Source: LC029 sp036676475
GTDB lineage: Bacteria; Bacillota; Bacilli; Aneurinibacillales; RAOX-1
Assembly: GCA_036676475.1 (NCBI GenBank)
Contig: JAKFCU010000114.1
Coordinates: 1-25,167 of the forward strand
DNA length: 25,167 nt
Direction of reading: 5' to 3'
Shown here: positions 1 through 6,723 of the stretch, piece by piece
Layout: each line of letters begins with the position of its first letter
How positions within the stretch are numbered: the stretch's first letter is position 1
The notes under the pieces: model-generated
What the model was told of the DNA's origin: nothing
The model's input: only the letters and a program-made list of their open reading frames with translations
Database searches by the model: none
Program-made: the position numbers and the translations under genes

Positions 1-1041
1 ATGGAATCCAGCCAAGGTAACGAATTGGAACTTGTATCCCATTTTACCTAGTTCTTTTTGGAAGTTAGCAATCGTTTGTTCATCCAACTTCTTCTTCCAA
101 TTGAACGAAGGAGAGCAGTTGTATGCCAAATGTTTGCCAGGGAACTTCGCATGGATCGCTTCAGCAAAGCGGCGAGCTTCTTCGATATTCGGTTCAGAAG
201 TTTCACACCAGATTAGATCGCAATACGGAGCATATGCTAATCCACGAGCAATCGCTTGATCCAAGCCTGGTTTTGTGTAATAGAATCCTTCCGCAGTTCT
301 TTCTCCTGTTAAGAAATCTTGATCATACGGATCTGCATCGCTGGTAATAAGGTTAGCCGCATTCGCATCTGTACGAGCGATAATAACGGTTGGTACTCCC
401 ATAACATCTGCTGCTAAACGCGCTGCGATCAAGTTGCGAACCGCCGTTTGCGTAGGAAGTAATACTTTACCTCCTAGATGTCCACATTTCTTTTCTGAAG
501 ACAATTGATCTTCAAGGTGAACCCCACCCGCTCCTGCTTCAATCATCCCTTTGGTTAATTCGAATACGTTCAAAGGTCCGCCAAATCCTGCCTCCATATC
601 GGCAACGATAGGAGCAAACCAATATGTATCTCCCTTTCCTTCTGCTTGTTGGATCTGATCAGCACGCTGAAGCGTTTGGTTAATACGCTTAACCACTTGA
701 GGTACGCTATTAGCAGGATATAAACTTTGGTCAGGGTACATATGACCTGAAAGGTTAGCATCTGCCGCTACTTGCCATCCACTTAGGTAGATCGCTTTTA
801 AACCAGCTTTAACTTGTTGCATTGCTTGGTTTCCAGTTAGAGCACCTAAAGCATTGATATAATCTTCAGTATTTACAAGATTCCAAAGGCGTTCTGCTCC
901 CATACGTGCTAGGGTTTGCTCCACAACCACAGAACCGCGAAGTTTCAAGACATCTGCAGCAGAGTAGGTTCTTTCTACTCCATTCCATCGATTAGATTTC
1001 CAGCTTTCTTCTATTTGTTGTATTTGTTTTTCTCTAGTCAT
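1..1041 (-). CDS. aceA: Isocitrate lyase, N-terminal 347 residues (runs off left edge)
   Basis: Isocitrate lyase splits isocitrate into glyoxylate and succinate in the cytoplasm, the first step of the glyoxylate shunt used for growth on acetate or fatty acids. The frame is open from the ATG at 1041 to the window edge with no stop. It reads through the family core: a TIM-barrel metal-site region (PIVADMEAGFGG), the catalytic loop KKCGH with its active-site cysteine, then IARTDANAA and the C-terminal-side NCSPSFNW motif. Family members are about 425-430 residues, so roughly 80 residues lie beyond the left edge. The start is supported by GGGAGAG seven bases upstream. A perfect palindrome lies about 80 bp upstream of the start. 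The upstream neighbour on the same strand is the 96-aa protein. Confidence 0.96.
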   Translation of the reverse strand, partial: MTREKQIQQIEESWKSNRWNGVERTYSAADVLKLRGSVVVEQTLARMGAERLWNLVNTEDYINALGALTGNQAMQQVKAGLKAIYLSGWQVAADANLSGHMYPDQSLYPANSVPQVVKRINQTLQRADQIQQAEGKGDTYWFAPIVADMEAGFGGPLNVFELTKGMIEAGAGGVHLEDQLSSEKKCGHLGGKVLLPTQTAVRNLIAARLAADVMGVPTVIIARTDANAANLITSDADPYDQDFLTGERTAEGFYYTKPGLDQAIARGLAYAPYCDLIWCETSEPNIEEARRFAEAIHAKFPGKHLAYNCSPSFNWKKKLDEQTIANFQKELGKMGYKFQFVTLAGFH

Positions 1042-1119
1042 TGTTCATCTCTCCCATTTCATTCTTTTGATTAAGTTTAGATAACCAGGGTTACTAAGCT
1101 TGATATATATAAACAAAAA

Positions 1120-1131
1120 TGTTATATAACA
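1120..1131. promoter_or_regulatory. 12-bp perfect palindrome upstream of aceA
   Basis: TGTTATATAACA is a perfect palindrome in the AT-rich aceA upstream region, close to several TATA-like -10 candidates. It could be an operator or simply an AT-rich promoter core. The palindrome is seen directly; regulatory function is inferred. Confidence 0.35.
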
Positions 1132-1145
1132 GTGCGAGTAAAAAA

Positions 1146-1436
1146 CTATTCTTCGATATCCATGCAACATTCAATGGCTTCTTTATGGCTTTGATGTTCC
1201 AATCCACAGGCTCGACATGAACGACTCATATCTAATTCATCTATTTTACGAAAGACAACCACCTGTCCTTGTTGGAATTCAATTTCAAGATCTTGTCCAT
1301 TGGCAACAAGGGTTAAAATTTCATCACCGTACACAAACGTTGTATCCAACATATCTTCATTCGTTCTACCTATTCCTCGATTTTGGAGAATCCAACGTTC
1401 TACTAATTCTTTCCCTGTTGCTCTTGTCGCTTTCAT
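1146..1436 (-). CDS. Uncharacterised 96-aa protein with Cys-rich C-terminus
   Basis: I do not recognise this protein. It is 96 residues, with a basic N-terminal region, a beta-rich middle (about residues 35-63), and a C-terminal segment holding a CxxC pair at 74-77 and adjacent cysteines at 90-91, which could bind a metal. The ATG start follows GGAAGGTG at good spacing. Upstream is a promoter-like TTGATT-16-TATTAT. It lies upstream of aceA on the same strand, with about 105 bp between them, and no terminator is obvious in that gap, so read-through into aceA is possible. It is soluble by appearance, with no signal peptide or membrane segment. Confidence 0.7.
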   Translation of the reverse strand: MKATRATGKELVERWILQNRGIGRTNEDMLDTTFVYGDEILTLVANGQDLEIEFQQGQVVVFRKIDELDMSRSCRACGLEHQSHKEAIECCMDIEE

Positions 1437-1468
1437 CGTGACACCTTCCCTCGCTCTGTATTAATCAC

Positions 1469-1496
1469 ATAATAACACACTCTTCGTATTAATCAA
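1469..1496 (-). promoter_or_regulatory. Promoter of the 96-aa gene
   Basis: On the minus strand TTGATT (1491-1496) and TATTAT (1469-1474) are separated by 16 bp. Two direct copies of GTATTAATC (1458-1466 and 1486-1494) start 28 bp apart around it and may bind a regulator. Upstream, 1514-1527 matches the core of a CcpA cre site but lacks its leading TG. Confidence 0.5.
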
Positions 1497-1626
1497 CTGT
1501 TATATTACATTGTATAAAGCGCTAACATTCTTGAATTTCTCGTGATTCTTCCATTTTTCTCTACTTTTCTATATATTTTAAAAAAGATTAATGATTTTAA
1601 ATATAGAATAGAATGGTAAAACTATT

Positions 1627-1654
1627 AAAAGCCCTCCATAATTGGAGGGCTTTT
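1627..1654 (-). terminator. Intrinsic terminator after the DUF4931 gene
   Basis: A perfect stem GCCCTCC/GGAGGGC with a six-base loop is flanked by four A and four T, so it can work in both directions. It lies about 60 bp past the DUF4931 stop on the minus strand. Confidence 0.85.
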
Positions 1655-1712
1655 GTCGTCTGATAGACTCGACTCTACTTGAGTCAAACTCCGAACATCA
1701 CGTTGCTTTGAA

Positions 1713-2477
1713 TCATAAGAATCGTTCTTTGATCTGCATAACCTTTTCGTGCAAGTTATCCCCTACTTGTGGAATAGAATATCCCACAAATAGGGGTGAG
1801 GTGATGTAACGAGGAAGGATTTTTGCTATGATCCTTCCATTCAACTGGTAGAAGAATAAATTATAGCTGTTGCATCTCGGATGAATATCACCACACAAAA
1901 TACTTTTAACACCTATTTGAATGTAATCTCCCATTCGTTGAAGTCTCGAAGTATCCTTTAGAATAACGTTATATTCATAAAAGCCCATCCTCGGGAGTGT
2001 CGAAAGATTAAATTCAACACCGACATCCTGTTCAATCACGATACCCTGAAAATGGTCTTCAGAAACATGCGCTAATTGATCCAAGTGGCGAAGACCGACA
2101 ATTTGCATGTGTGGATGAGCAATCGTTCCGCCTGAGTTGGGTCCATGGTTTTTGAAAAGAAGAACAGAGCGATATTCTCCACTATCGATCATACGCTGCC
2201 AATGTGTGATCGCAAATTCAAGCAATGTATACATATGATCCTTAGGATAAAGAGAAAGTTCTGAATCACACTGATCCGTTTCAATAAGAACCGTTTGAAA
2301 GGTTTCCTTCAAAACTGGATATTTATTTTTCAGAAGCATGATGGTACCTTTCTCATCAATAATTCCCGTTAAATGTTCCCGATCACAGAAGGGACAGGGT
2401 GTATCCCGATTCCTAATGCTTTCTGGCTTTTGAGAACCTATGGCTATATTAAAATAGAGCTGACTCTGATAGGACAA
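1713..2477 (-). CDS. DUF4931 / GalT-like HIT-superfamily protein
   Basis: This 254-aa protein resembles galactose-1-phosphate uridylyltransferases and other HIT-superfamily nucleotide transferases. A CPFC motif at residues 28-31 is the expected first half of a zinc site. FKNHGPNSGGTIAHPHMQ ends in the HxHxQ motif (H121, H123, Q125), where the second histidine is normally the nucleotidylated residue. Length and motif order fit the DUF4931 family, whose substrate is unknown. An upstream GTG at 2486 is in frame, but AAGGTG sits six bases before the TTG at 2477, so TTG is preferred. An extended -10 lies just upstream and a strong terminator follows, so it appears to be transcribed alone. Confidence 0.82.
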   Translation of the reverse strand: MSYQSQLYFNIAIGSQKPESIRNRDTPCPFCDREHLTGIIDEKGTIMLLKNKYPVLKETFQTVLIETDQCDSELSLYPKDHMYTLLEFAITHWQRMIDSGEYRSVLLFKNHGPNSGGTIAHPHMQIVGLRHLDQLAHVSEDHFQGIVIEQDVGVEFNLSTLPRMGFYEYNVILKDTSRLQRMGDYIQIGVKSILCGDIHPRCNSYNLFFYQLNGRIIAKILPRYITSPLFVGYSIPQVGDNLHEKVMQIKERFL

Positions 2478-2512
2478 TCTTAACACCTTCGCTTCTTTAT
2501 CTCTTTTATATT

Positions 2513-2521
2513 ATTATACCA
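2513..2521 (-). promoter_or_regulatory. Extended -10 promoter of the DUF4931 gene
   Basis: The minus strand reads TGGTATAAT, an extended -10 with consensus hexamer, about 36 bp before the TTG start. No good -35 hexamer is visible, as is common for extended -10 promoters. Confidence 0.55.
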
Positions 2522-2556
2522 TTTGATTCATAAAATATGGTGCTAATGAAGGAAAC

Positions 2557-2607
2557 AAAAAATGCCTCACCTTCCACATCTTAGGATGTTAAGGTAAAGC
2601 ATTTTTT
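2557..2607 (-). terminator. Intrinsic terminator after the DUF1904 unit
   Basis: A long imperfect hairpin has outer arms AAAAAATGC/GCATTTTTT and inner ACCTT/AAGGT and ACATC/GGATGT arms. It lies 20 bp past the stop of the short frame at 2627, and its A/T-rich flanks allow both directions. Confidence 0.75.
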
Positions 2608-2626
2608 GATAAGGCATTTCAATAAG

Positions 2627-2788
2627 TTAAAGTGCTTCCCTGCCTAATTGGCTGACTTTAATTGTTACCTCGTCCCCCTCTTTCAGCCAGGGCTGTTGGT
2701 CTTTCGGATATCCCATCTCGATGACTAATTCTGCTTCATAATCTACCGCTATTCCCCCTAATGTTTCTTTAAGGAAGGTTGGCCACAA
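2627..2788 (-). CDS. Short frame downstream of DUF1904; start uncertain, possibly frameshifted
   Basis: The minus strand holds an open frame of 53 codons from a TTG at 2788 (65 codons from the preceding TGA at 2822-2824). It reads like a real protein, ending in a segment (PWLKEGDEVTIKVSQLGREA) that suggests a small beta domain. No ATG precedes codon 25. GAGAGGA lies 11 bases before the TTG. An ATG at 2825 begins an overlapping frame that stops after six codons, so a one-base frameshift is an alternative explanation. It follows the DUF1904 gene closely and is followed by a terminator, so it is probably the last cistron of that unit. Function unknown. Confidence 0.45.
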   Translation of the reverse strand: MWPTFLKETLGGIAVDYEAELVIEMGYPKDQQPWLKEGDEVTIKVSQLGREAL

Positions 2789-2836
2789 AATCCTAGAGGT
2801 CCTCTCATCTATAGGAATGAATCATTCTGTAGATGG

Positions 2837-3178
2837 TCAACCTTGTGTATCAGAAAAACGTCTACCATTTATATAGTAACTATCCTCCCGATAGGTGGTA
2901 AAAGCCAACTCAACCTCCTCAATCCCTAAGGTCATCACACTATCAGACACTGCTTTTGCGAACTGGTCTCTTATTTCCTGTCCACGTTCAAACCAAGCTA
3001 TCTCAATAAAGGGATAGGAATCCACGATTTCCCCGTTAAAAACAGCGGTTGTATGTAAGCATTCAATGGTAAAGTTATCGATTTCGCATTCACAGATCAA
3101 AGCCAACTTCTCCACTAATGATGTACTGATGGTTTTCATTCGATTTGCATCAATTCCTCTGACGACAAGTAAAGGCAT
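2837..3178 (-). CDS. DUF1904 family protein
   Basis: The 113-aa product begins MPLLVVRGIDANRM and carries the family features: an opening beta strand, the CECEIDNFTIECLHT region, the conserved EIAWFERGQEIRDQFA helix, and a tail with YYINGRRF. The fold resembles tautomerase/MIF-like small proteins; the activity of the family is not established. A longer frame from 3247 exists, but the ATG at 3178 has GGGAGTG at proper spacing and matches the usual N-terminus, so it is chosen. A -10 hexamer lies about 35 bp upstream. The short frame at 2627 follows. Confidence 0.85.
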   Translation of the reverse strand: MPLLVVRGIDANRMKTISTSLVEKLALICECEIDNFTIECLHTTAVFNGEIVDSYPFIEIAWFERGQEIRDQFAKAVSDSVMTLGIEEVELAFTTYREDSYYINGRRFSDTQG

Positions 3179-3212
3179 ACAAACACTCCCTTTCAAAAAC
3201 TTTGCCAAGTCG

Positions 3213-3218
3213 ATTATA
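3213..3218 (-). promoter_or_regulatory. -10 element of the DUF1904 gene
   Basis: TATAAT on the minus strand, about 35 bp before the chosen ATG. No clear -35 is visible. Confidence 0.4.
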
Positions 3219-3242
3219 TCATATAAACATAGTAATAGACCG

Positions 3243-3322
3243 ATCACCTAAACCTAGGGCGGTGATTTCGACAAAAGCGGACTTTCATCTCTCTTCTGAA
3301 GAGGTAGAGGATTCCCGTCCGC
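3243..3322 (+). other. Structured non-coding element of nested hairpins
   Basis: Three nested or successive inverted repeats occur in 80 bp: ATCACC (3243-3248) with GGTGAT (3261-3266), GCGGAC (3277-3282) with GTCCGC (3317-3322), and CTCTTC/GAAGAG inside the latter. A wider GTCGA/TCGAC pair (about 3210 and 3268) can enclose the first hairpin. The arrangement resembles the right end, or omega-RNA-like 3' part, of IS200/IS605-type elements, but no transposase or TnpB frame is present. A structured RNA leader is the alternative. The inverted repeats are seen; identity is inferred. Confidence 0.35.
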
Positions 3323-3346
3323 AATTCCTAATAAAGAGGACTCAAT

Positions 3347-3398
3347 CTTTTGTGATATATAACAAAAGGTTGACAATAACATTCTGTTATAATACAAT
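3347..3398 (+). promoter_or_regulatory. Promoter of the 34-aa peptide with operator-like palindromes
   Basis: A consensus TTGACA (3370-3375) is 17 bp from TACAAT (3393-3398). The spacer is largely a perfect inverted repeat ATAACA-TTC-TGTTAT (3376-3390). Just upstream, CTTTTGT (3347-3353) and ACAAAAG (3362-3368) form a second one. A palindrome between -35 and -10 is a classical repressor position. Confidence 0.6.
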
Positions 3399-3432
3399 AA
3401 ACACAACAAAGAATTATAGGAGGTAATGAAAA

Positions 3433-3537
3433 ATGATGAATGAAAAAGAGTGTCAACAGTGCGGTGAACAGTTTGAGGAAAAGGCTCAATCTCCGATCTT
3501 CGAATGTACAAAATGCTTTGGAAAACACCACGATTAA
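3433..3537 (+). CDS. 34-aa zinc-ribbon peptide
   Basis: This small gene encodes 34 residues with two CxxC pairs (C7/C10 and C25/C28) and a His-rich end (KHHD), the layout of a single zinc ribbon. It has an AGGAGGT ribosome binding site seven bases before ATG, a consensus promoter and a strong terminator, so the whole unit is self-contained and very likely expressed. It resembles YhfH-type small bacillar zinc peptides, though that assignment is tentative. The role is unknown; such peptides are often adaptors or metal-responsive factors. A second ATG immediately follows the first, so the start may be one codon later. Confidence 0.75.
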   Translation: MMNEKECQQCGEQFEEKAQSPIFECTKCFGKHHD

Positions 3538-3579
3538 AAAATAGCAGGTGAACCAAATTGGATAAAGTTAAAGGCGCAT

Positions 3580-3622
3580 AAAACCCTTTTCGTTCCGTCA
3601 GGTGGATTGAAAAGGGTTTTTT
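3580..3622 (+). terminator. Intrinsic terminator of the 34-aa peptide
   Basis: A perfect 12-bp stem AAAACCCTTTTC/GAAAAGGGTTTT (3580-3591 with 3609-3620) with a 17-base loop ends in a T run. Confidence 0.85.
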
Positions 3623-3762
3623 CATGTTATCCGAAGGTGGTTCAACAGAAAGAGATTTCGCGTGTTCGACCAACTGTGTTGTAATCTAATACTTTTAAAA
3701 ATTGCCTCAGTGAATGTATAATAGAAAAGATTATTCAAAAAGGGCATTTGAAAGGGTGTGCG

Positions 3763-4263
3763 ATGGTGGAAGGGAAACCAATGAAAGCATCGAAATCTAT
3801 TAAAAACAGTAATGTTTTTCCACTAGATACCAATAATCATAATACGCTGTTTGGTGGAAAACTCATGAGTATGATTGACGATATCGCTTCAATCTCAGCA
3901 AAAAGACATTCAAGAAAAGATGTTGTCACCGCCTCTACAGATTCCGTTGACTTTCTTCATCCCATTCATGCAGGTGACTCCGTATGTTTGGAAAGCTATG
4001 TGAGCTATACTGGCCGAACATCGATGGAAGTTTTCGTTAAAATTGTCACGGAGAATTTAATAACCGGCGATCGTAAGGTTGCAGCCACAAGCTTCTTAAC
4101 GTTTGTTGCTTTGGATGACAATGGTAATCCAACCGAGGTTCCACCTGTATATCCGGAAACGGAGGAAGAAAAAACGCTATATGCTTCTGCTGATAACCGT
4201 GCCATTCATCGCAAAGAAAGACGAAAAGCCAGCAGTGCATGGGCTGCAGCTTTAACCACCTAA
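3763..4263 (+). CDS. Acyl-CoA thioesterase (hotdog fold, YkhA/BFIT-like)
   Basis: The 166-aa product hydrolyses acyl-CoA to free acid and CoA in the cytoplasm, as inferred from its family. It has one hotdog domain: NNHNTLFGGKLMSMIDD includes the Asn and Gly-Gly of the active-site region, followed by the TASTDSVDFLHPI strand and a GDSVCLESYVSYTGRTSMEV hexamer-interface strand. The basic C-terminal helix (AIHRKERRKAS) is typical of this group. An in-frame TTG lies at 3748, but AAAGGG six bases before the ATG at 3763 makes the latter the better start. TATAAT at 3717-3722 may be its -10. It is convergent with the MFS gene. Confidence 0.88.
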   Translation: MVEGKPMKASKSIKNSNVFPLDTNNHNTLFGGKLMSMIDDIASISAKRHSRKDVVTASTDSVDFLHPIHAGDSVCLESYVSYTGRTSMEVFVKIVTENLITGDRKVAATSFLTFVALDDNGNPTEVPPVYPETEEEKTLYASADNRAIHRKERRKASSAWAAALTT

Positions 4264-4269
4264 ATAAAA

Positions 4270-4494
4270 TCACAAAGTAAAAAGAGGGATTCCCCCCAAA
4301 AATGTCATGTTTGGGTGCTCCGCTAAAATAAGCAGCCAATTGGGACTGTCCACTTTCCATAGCTTATATTTCATGATGAAATGCCCCTCCCCTCGGAGGG
4401 GCATTTCACTATTCAACTTCATCAACCAATCGAGTTCGCTATTTTCTTGTGCACCTCCGCAACCTGCTAGAAAGGACAAAGACAAAGCTGCCAC
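4270..4494 (-). pseudogene. Possible lipoprotein remnant after the MFS gene
   Basis: Directly after the MFS stop, an overlapping frame from GTG 4494 reads VAALSLSFLAGCGGAQ, a hydrophobic stretch ending in a textbook lipobox (LAGC) followed by Gly-Gly. No ribosome binding site or basic N-terminal residues are present, and after about 30 codons the frame runs through a perfect hairpin, so the rest is unlikely to be protein. It may be the signal-peptide end of a decayed lipoprotein gene, or chance. Confidence 0.25.
4378..4407. terminator. Strong hairpin between convergent genes
   Basis: A perfect 13-bp stem GAAATGCCCCTCC/GGAGGGGCATTTC with loop CCTC lies between the thioesterase and MFS genes. 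Neither side has a good U tract, so it may terminate weakly in both directions or stabilise 3' ends. Confidence 0.55.
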
Positions 4495-4499
4495 TCTAT

Positions 4500-5990
4500 C
4501 TATCCATGTGCAGCCACCTTCTTATTTTCCAATTCATTTTCCGGGGGAACCGATCGCTTGAGAAAAAATGAAGCGACCCAGGCGATTGCTACCATCCCGG
4601 ATGCCAGCAGGAACGCACTTTTCATTCCAGCCATCATGGCAAGAATTTGTAGTGTTGAATCTTCTTTCATACTCCCCGCATGTTCTAAAAACCGTTTAGA
4701 GCTGGTTGTCATGACCGTCACAAGCAGTGCTGTCCCGACAGCGCCCCCCACCTGCTGAAGTGTGCTAATAATAGCCGTACCGTGCGGATATAACGGATGC
4801 GGAAGCTCGTTCAACGCATTTGTCATGACCGGCATCATTAACATCGAAATGCCCAGCATTAATAACGTATTCGAAATCATAATCGTGCTGTAGGAGGTTG
4901 ATAAGGATATATTGGCAAACTGCCAAAGCACAATGGTCATCAACCCTAACCCGAAGACTGCCAGCCACTTGGCGCCAAATTTATCAAATAATCGGCCTGT
5001 AATCGGCGACATAATCCCCATGACCACTCCACCTGGCAACATGACTAGACCCGCTTCCAAGGGACTATAGCCCAGTGCATTCTGCAGAAAAATCGGCAAC
5101 AGCATCATCGCGGAGAACATCGCCATCATGACGATGATCATGATTAGGGTTGAAAGCCTAAAACCGCTATACTTAAACGTCCTTAGATTAAGCATCGGTT
5201 GTTCAATCGTTAGTTGACGCCAGATAAATAACCCGAGAGAAACGACACCAATAGCAATGGGAATGAGAACACTATAACTTGACCAACCCCCATGACCTTC
5301 ACCGGCACTGCTGAACCCATACACAATTCCCCCGAATCCTAAAGTGGAAAGAAGAAGGGACAATAGATCAATAATAGGATGACTCGTTTCCGTTACATTC
5401 TTAAGCTTCATATAAGCAAAGAGGATCACAAATAGGGCGATCGGCAGAACGCTGTAAAATAGAAATCTCCAGCTGAAATGCTCGACAATAATGCCAGAAA
5501 GCGTAGGTCCAATAGCAGGAGCAAACGTGATCACAATGCCGATGGTACCCATGGCTGACCCCCTCTTATTAAATGGAACAAGGGCAAATACCACATTGGT
5601 TAGCAAAGGAAAAAGCAAACCAGTTCCCGATGCTTGAAGTACCCTTCCCACTAGCAAAGCAGCAAACCCCGGTGCGATAGCTGCTACGAAAGTGCCCAAT
5701 GTAAACAATCCCATAGCAACAAGGAACAAGCTTCTTGTCGTGAATCGCTGAATCAAAAAAGCTGTCGCTGGGATAAGCACCCCGATTACAAGTAGATATC
5801 CGGTTGTCAACCATTGGGCGGTGCTGGGAGAAATACCGACATCACCCATAATTTTGGGCAAGGCAACATTAAGAAGCGTTTCATTCAAAATGGCTACAAA
5901 CACACCAAGAATCATGACAATGATCACTATAGAGTTTTCTTTACTCCCAAATGCACCTCCCTTTTCATTTAATTTATTATGATTATTCAC
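4500..5990 (-). CDS. DHA2-family (EmrB/QacA) multidrug MFS transporter
   Basis: This 496-aa integral membrane protein is a proton-coupled exporter of the 14-helix DHA2 group. It shows a short hydrophilic N-terminus, the first membrane segment leading into LNETLLNVALPKI (the family's early Asp/Glu-ALP motif), TTGYLLVIGVLIPATAFL, the GRVLQASGTGLLFPL motif, and many further hydrophobic helices to a charged tail. A longer frame opens at 6050, but AGAGGAG seven bases before the GTG at 5990 marks that codon as the start. A second Shine-Dalgarno-like GGGAGGTG lies within the first codons with no start codon in frame. Substrate cannot be told. No TetR/MarR regulator is adjacent; the divergent neighbour is the 107-aa gene. 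Confidence 0.9.
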   Translation of the reverse strand: MNNHNKLNEKGGAFGSKENSIVIIVMILGVFVAILNETLLNVALPKIMGDVGISPSTAQWLTTGYLLVIGVLIPATAFLIQRFTTRSLFLVAMGLFTLGTFVAAIAPGFAALLVGRVLQASGTGLLFPLLTNVVFALVPFNKRGSAMGTIGIVITFAPAIGPTLSGIIVEHFSWRFLFYSVLPIALFVILFAYMKLKNVTETSHPIIDLLSLLLSTLGFGGIVYGFSSAGEGHGGWSSYSVLIPIAIGVVSLGLFIWRQLTIEQPMLNLRTFKYSGFRLSTLIMIIVMMAMFSAMMLLPIFLQNALGYSPLEAGLVMLPGGVVMGIMSPITGRLFDKFGAKWLAVFGLGLMTIVLWQFANISLSTSYSTIMISNTLLMLGISMLMMPVMTNALNELPHPLYPHGTAIISTLQQVGGAVGTALLVTVMTTSSKRFLEHAGSMKEDSTLQILAMMAGMKSAFLLASGMVAIAWVASFFLKRSVPPENELENKKVAAHG

Positions 5991-6067
5991 ATTCTTTCTC
6001 CTCTCATAATCGTAAAATGGCTTGGGAACCGTGATCTTGATTACAATCATCGAATCAAACTAAACAC

Positions 6068-6073
6068 ATTATA
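6068..6073 (-). promoter_or_regulatory. -10 element of the MFS gene
   Basis: TATAAT on the minus strand, about 78 bp before the GTG start. The leader contains a near-palindromic GATTGTAATC that could be an operator. No convincing -35. Confidence 0.4.
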
Positions 6074-6261
6074 CCTTTTATTTTTCTTAATTGTATCCAA
6101 TTCATGCCCTATATTCCCGACAAAGTTCATTTGGTGGAAAATTGATGAGGTGGCTGAATTTATACTTTATTTTTAAAAATTGAGAAAACTGGTTAAATTT
6201 ATTGTTTTTGTTGAATAATATAGGGAGTAACGGCAATACCAAAAAAATTGGGGGTTAGAAA

Positions 6262-6585
6262 ATGGCTTTTGCCAATGTCGAGGTTGAGAACGTCATAAAT
6301 ATTGATACAACAAGTTGGGATAGTCAGGTCATTATACGTGCTTCCAAAAACAAAAAAGTATACAGATACTATTATGTATCACTCATCGGCGGTGGTTGGA
6401 GCGTTTTAAATAGGAAACCTAGTGAAAAGGCTACTACGCTACAAATTCAACAAGAAGGGCTTGAATTACAAAACCACCCATCAGTAAAATTGCAATTTCT
6501 GAACCATAGCTTCAAAGAAACTAAAATAATAAAAACTACGGGAAATGACGTGCCCGTGAATGTCATCGCTTTGCGGAACCGATGA
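6262..6585 (+). CDS. Uncharacterised 107-aa protein
   Basis: I do not recognise this protein. It is 107 residues, rich in beta-prone segments, without signal peptide or membrane helix, and has a central aromatic patch (VYRYYYVSLIGGGWSVL). GGGGG lies eight bases before the ATG, and TTAAAT-17-TAATAT at 6193-6221 may be its promoter. An inverted repeat with the look of a terminator follows within 20 bp. Divergent from the MFS gene and monocistronic by appearance. Confidence 0.7.
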   Translation: MAFANVEVENVINIDTTSWDSQVIIRASKNKKVYRYYYVSLIGGGWSVLNRKPSEKATTLQIQQEGLELQNHPSVKLQFLNHSFKETKIIKTTGNDVPVNVIALRNR

Positions 6586-6601
6586 TATAACCACCTAGGA
6601 T

Positions 6602-6626
6602 GCCCTCATTCAAGTTGAATGAGGGC
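6602..6626 (+). terminator. Terminator after the 107-aa gene
   Basis: GCCCTCATTCAA and its exact complement TTGAATGAGGGC are separated by a single base, followed by TATTCTTT. The hairpin must open a few pairs to form a loop. Confidence 0.7.
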
Positions 6627-6672
6627 TATTCTTTGTCCCTTTGAAAAGAAAGAAGAAAGTGGATGCAAGCAT

Positions 6673-6701
6673 TTGCCTTTCCTGGATATACTGTGTATAG
6701 T
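6673..6701 (+). promoter_or_regulatory. Promoter of the helical-repeat gene
   Basis: TTGCCT (6673-6678) and TATAGT (6696-6701) are 17 bp apart and place the start of transcription just before the AAGGAGG ribosome binding site, giving a very short leader. Confidence 0.5.
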
Positions 6702-6723
6702 TGTATAAAAAGGAGGTATCGAA

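Noticed and set aside
3370..3393. TTGACA with TATAAT at 3388-3393 as the promoter pair
   Set aside because: The spacing is only 12 bp; TACAAT at 3393-3398 with a 17-bp spacer is preferred.
3254..3673. Minus-strand open frame of 139 codons across the zinc-ribbon gene
   Set aside because: It is antisense to a gene with full promoter, ribosome binding site and terminator and crosses several hairpins.
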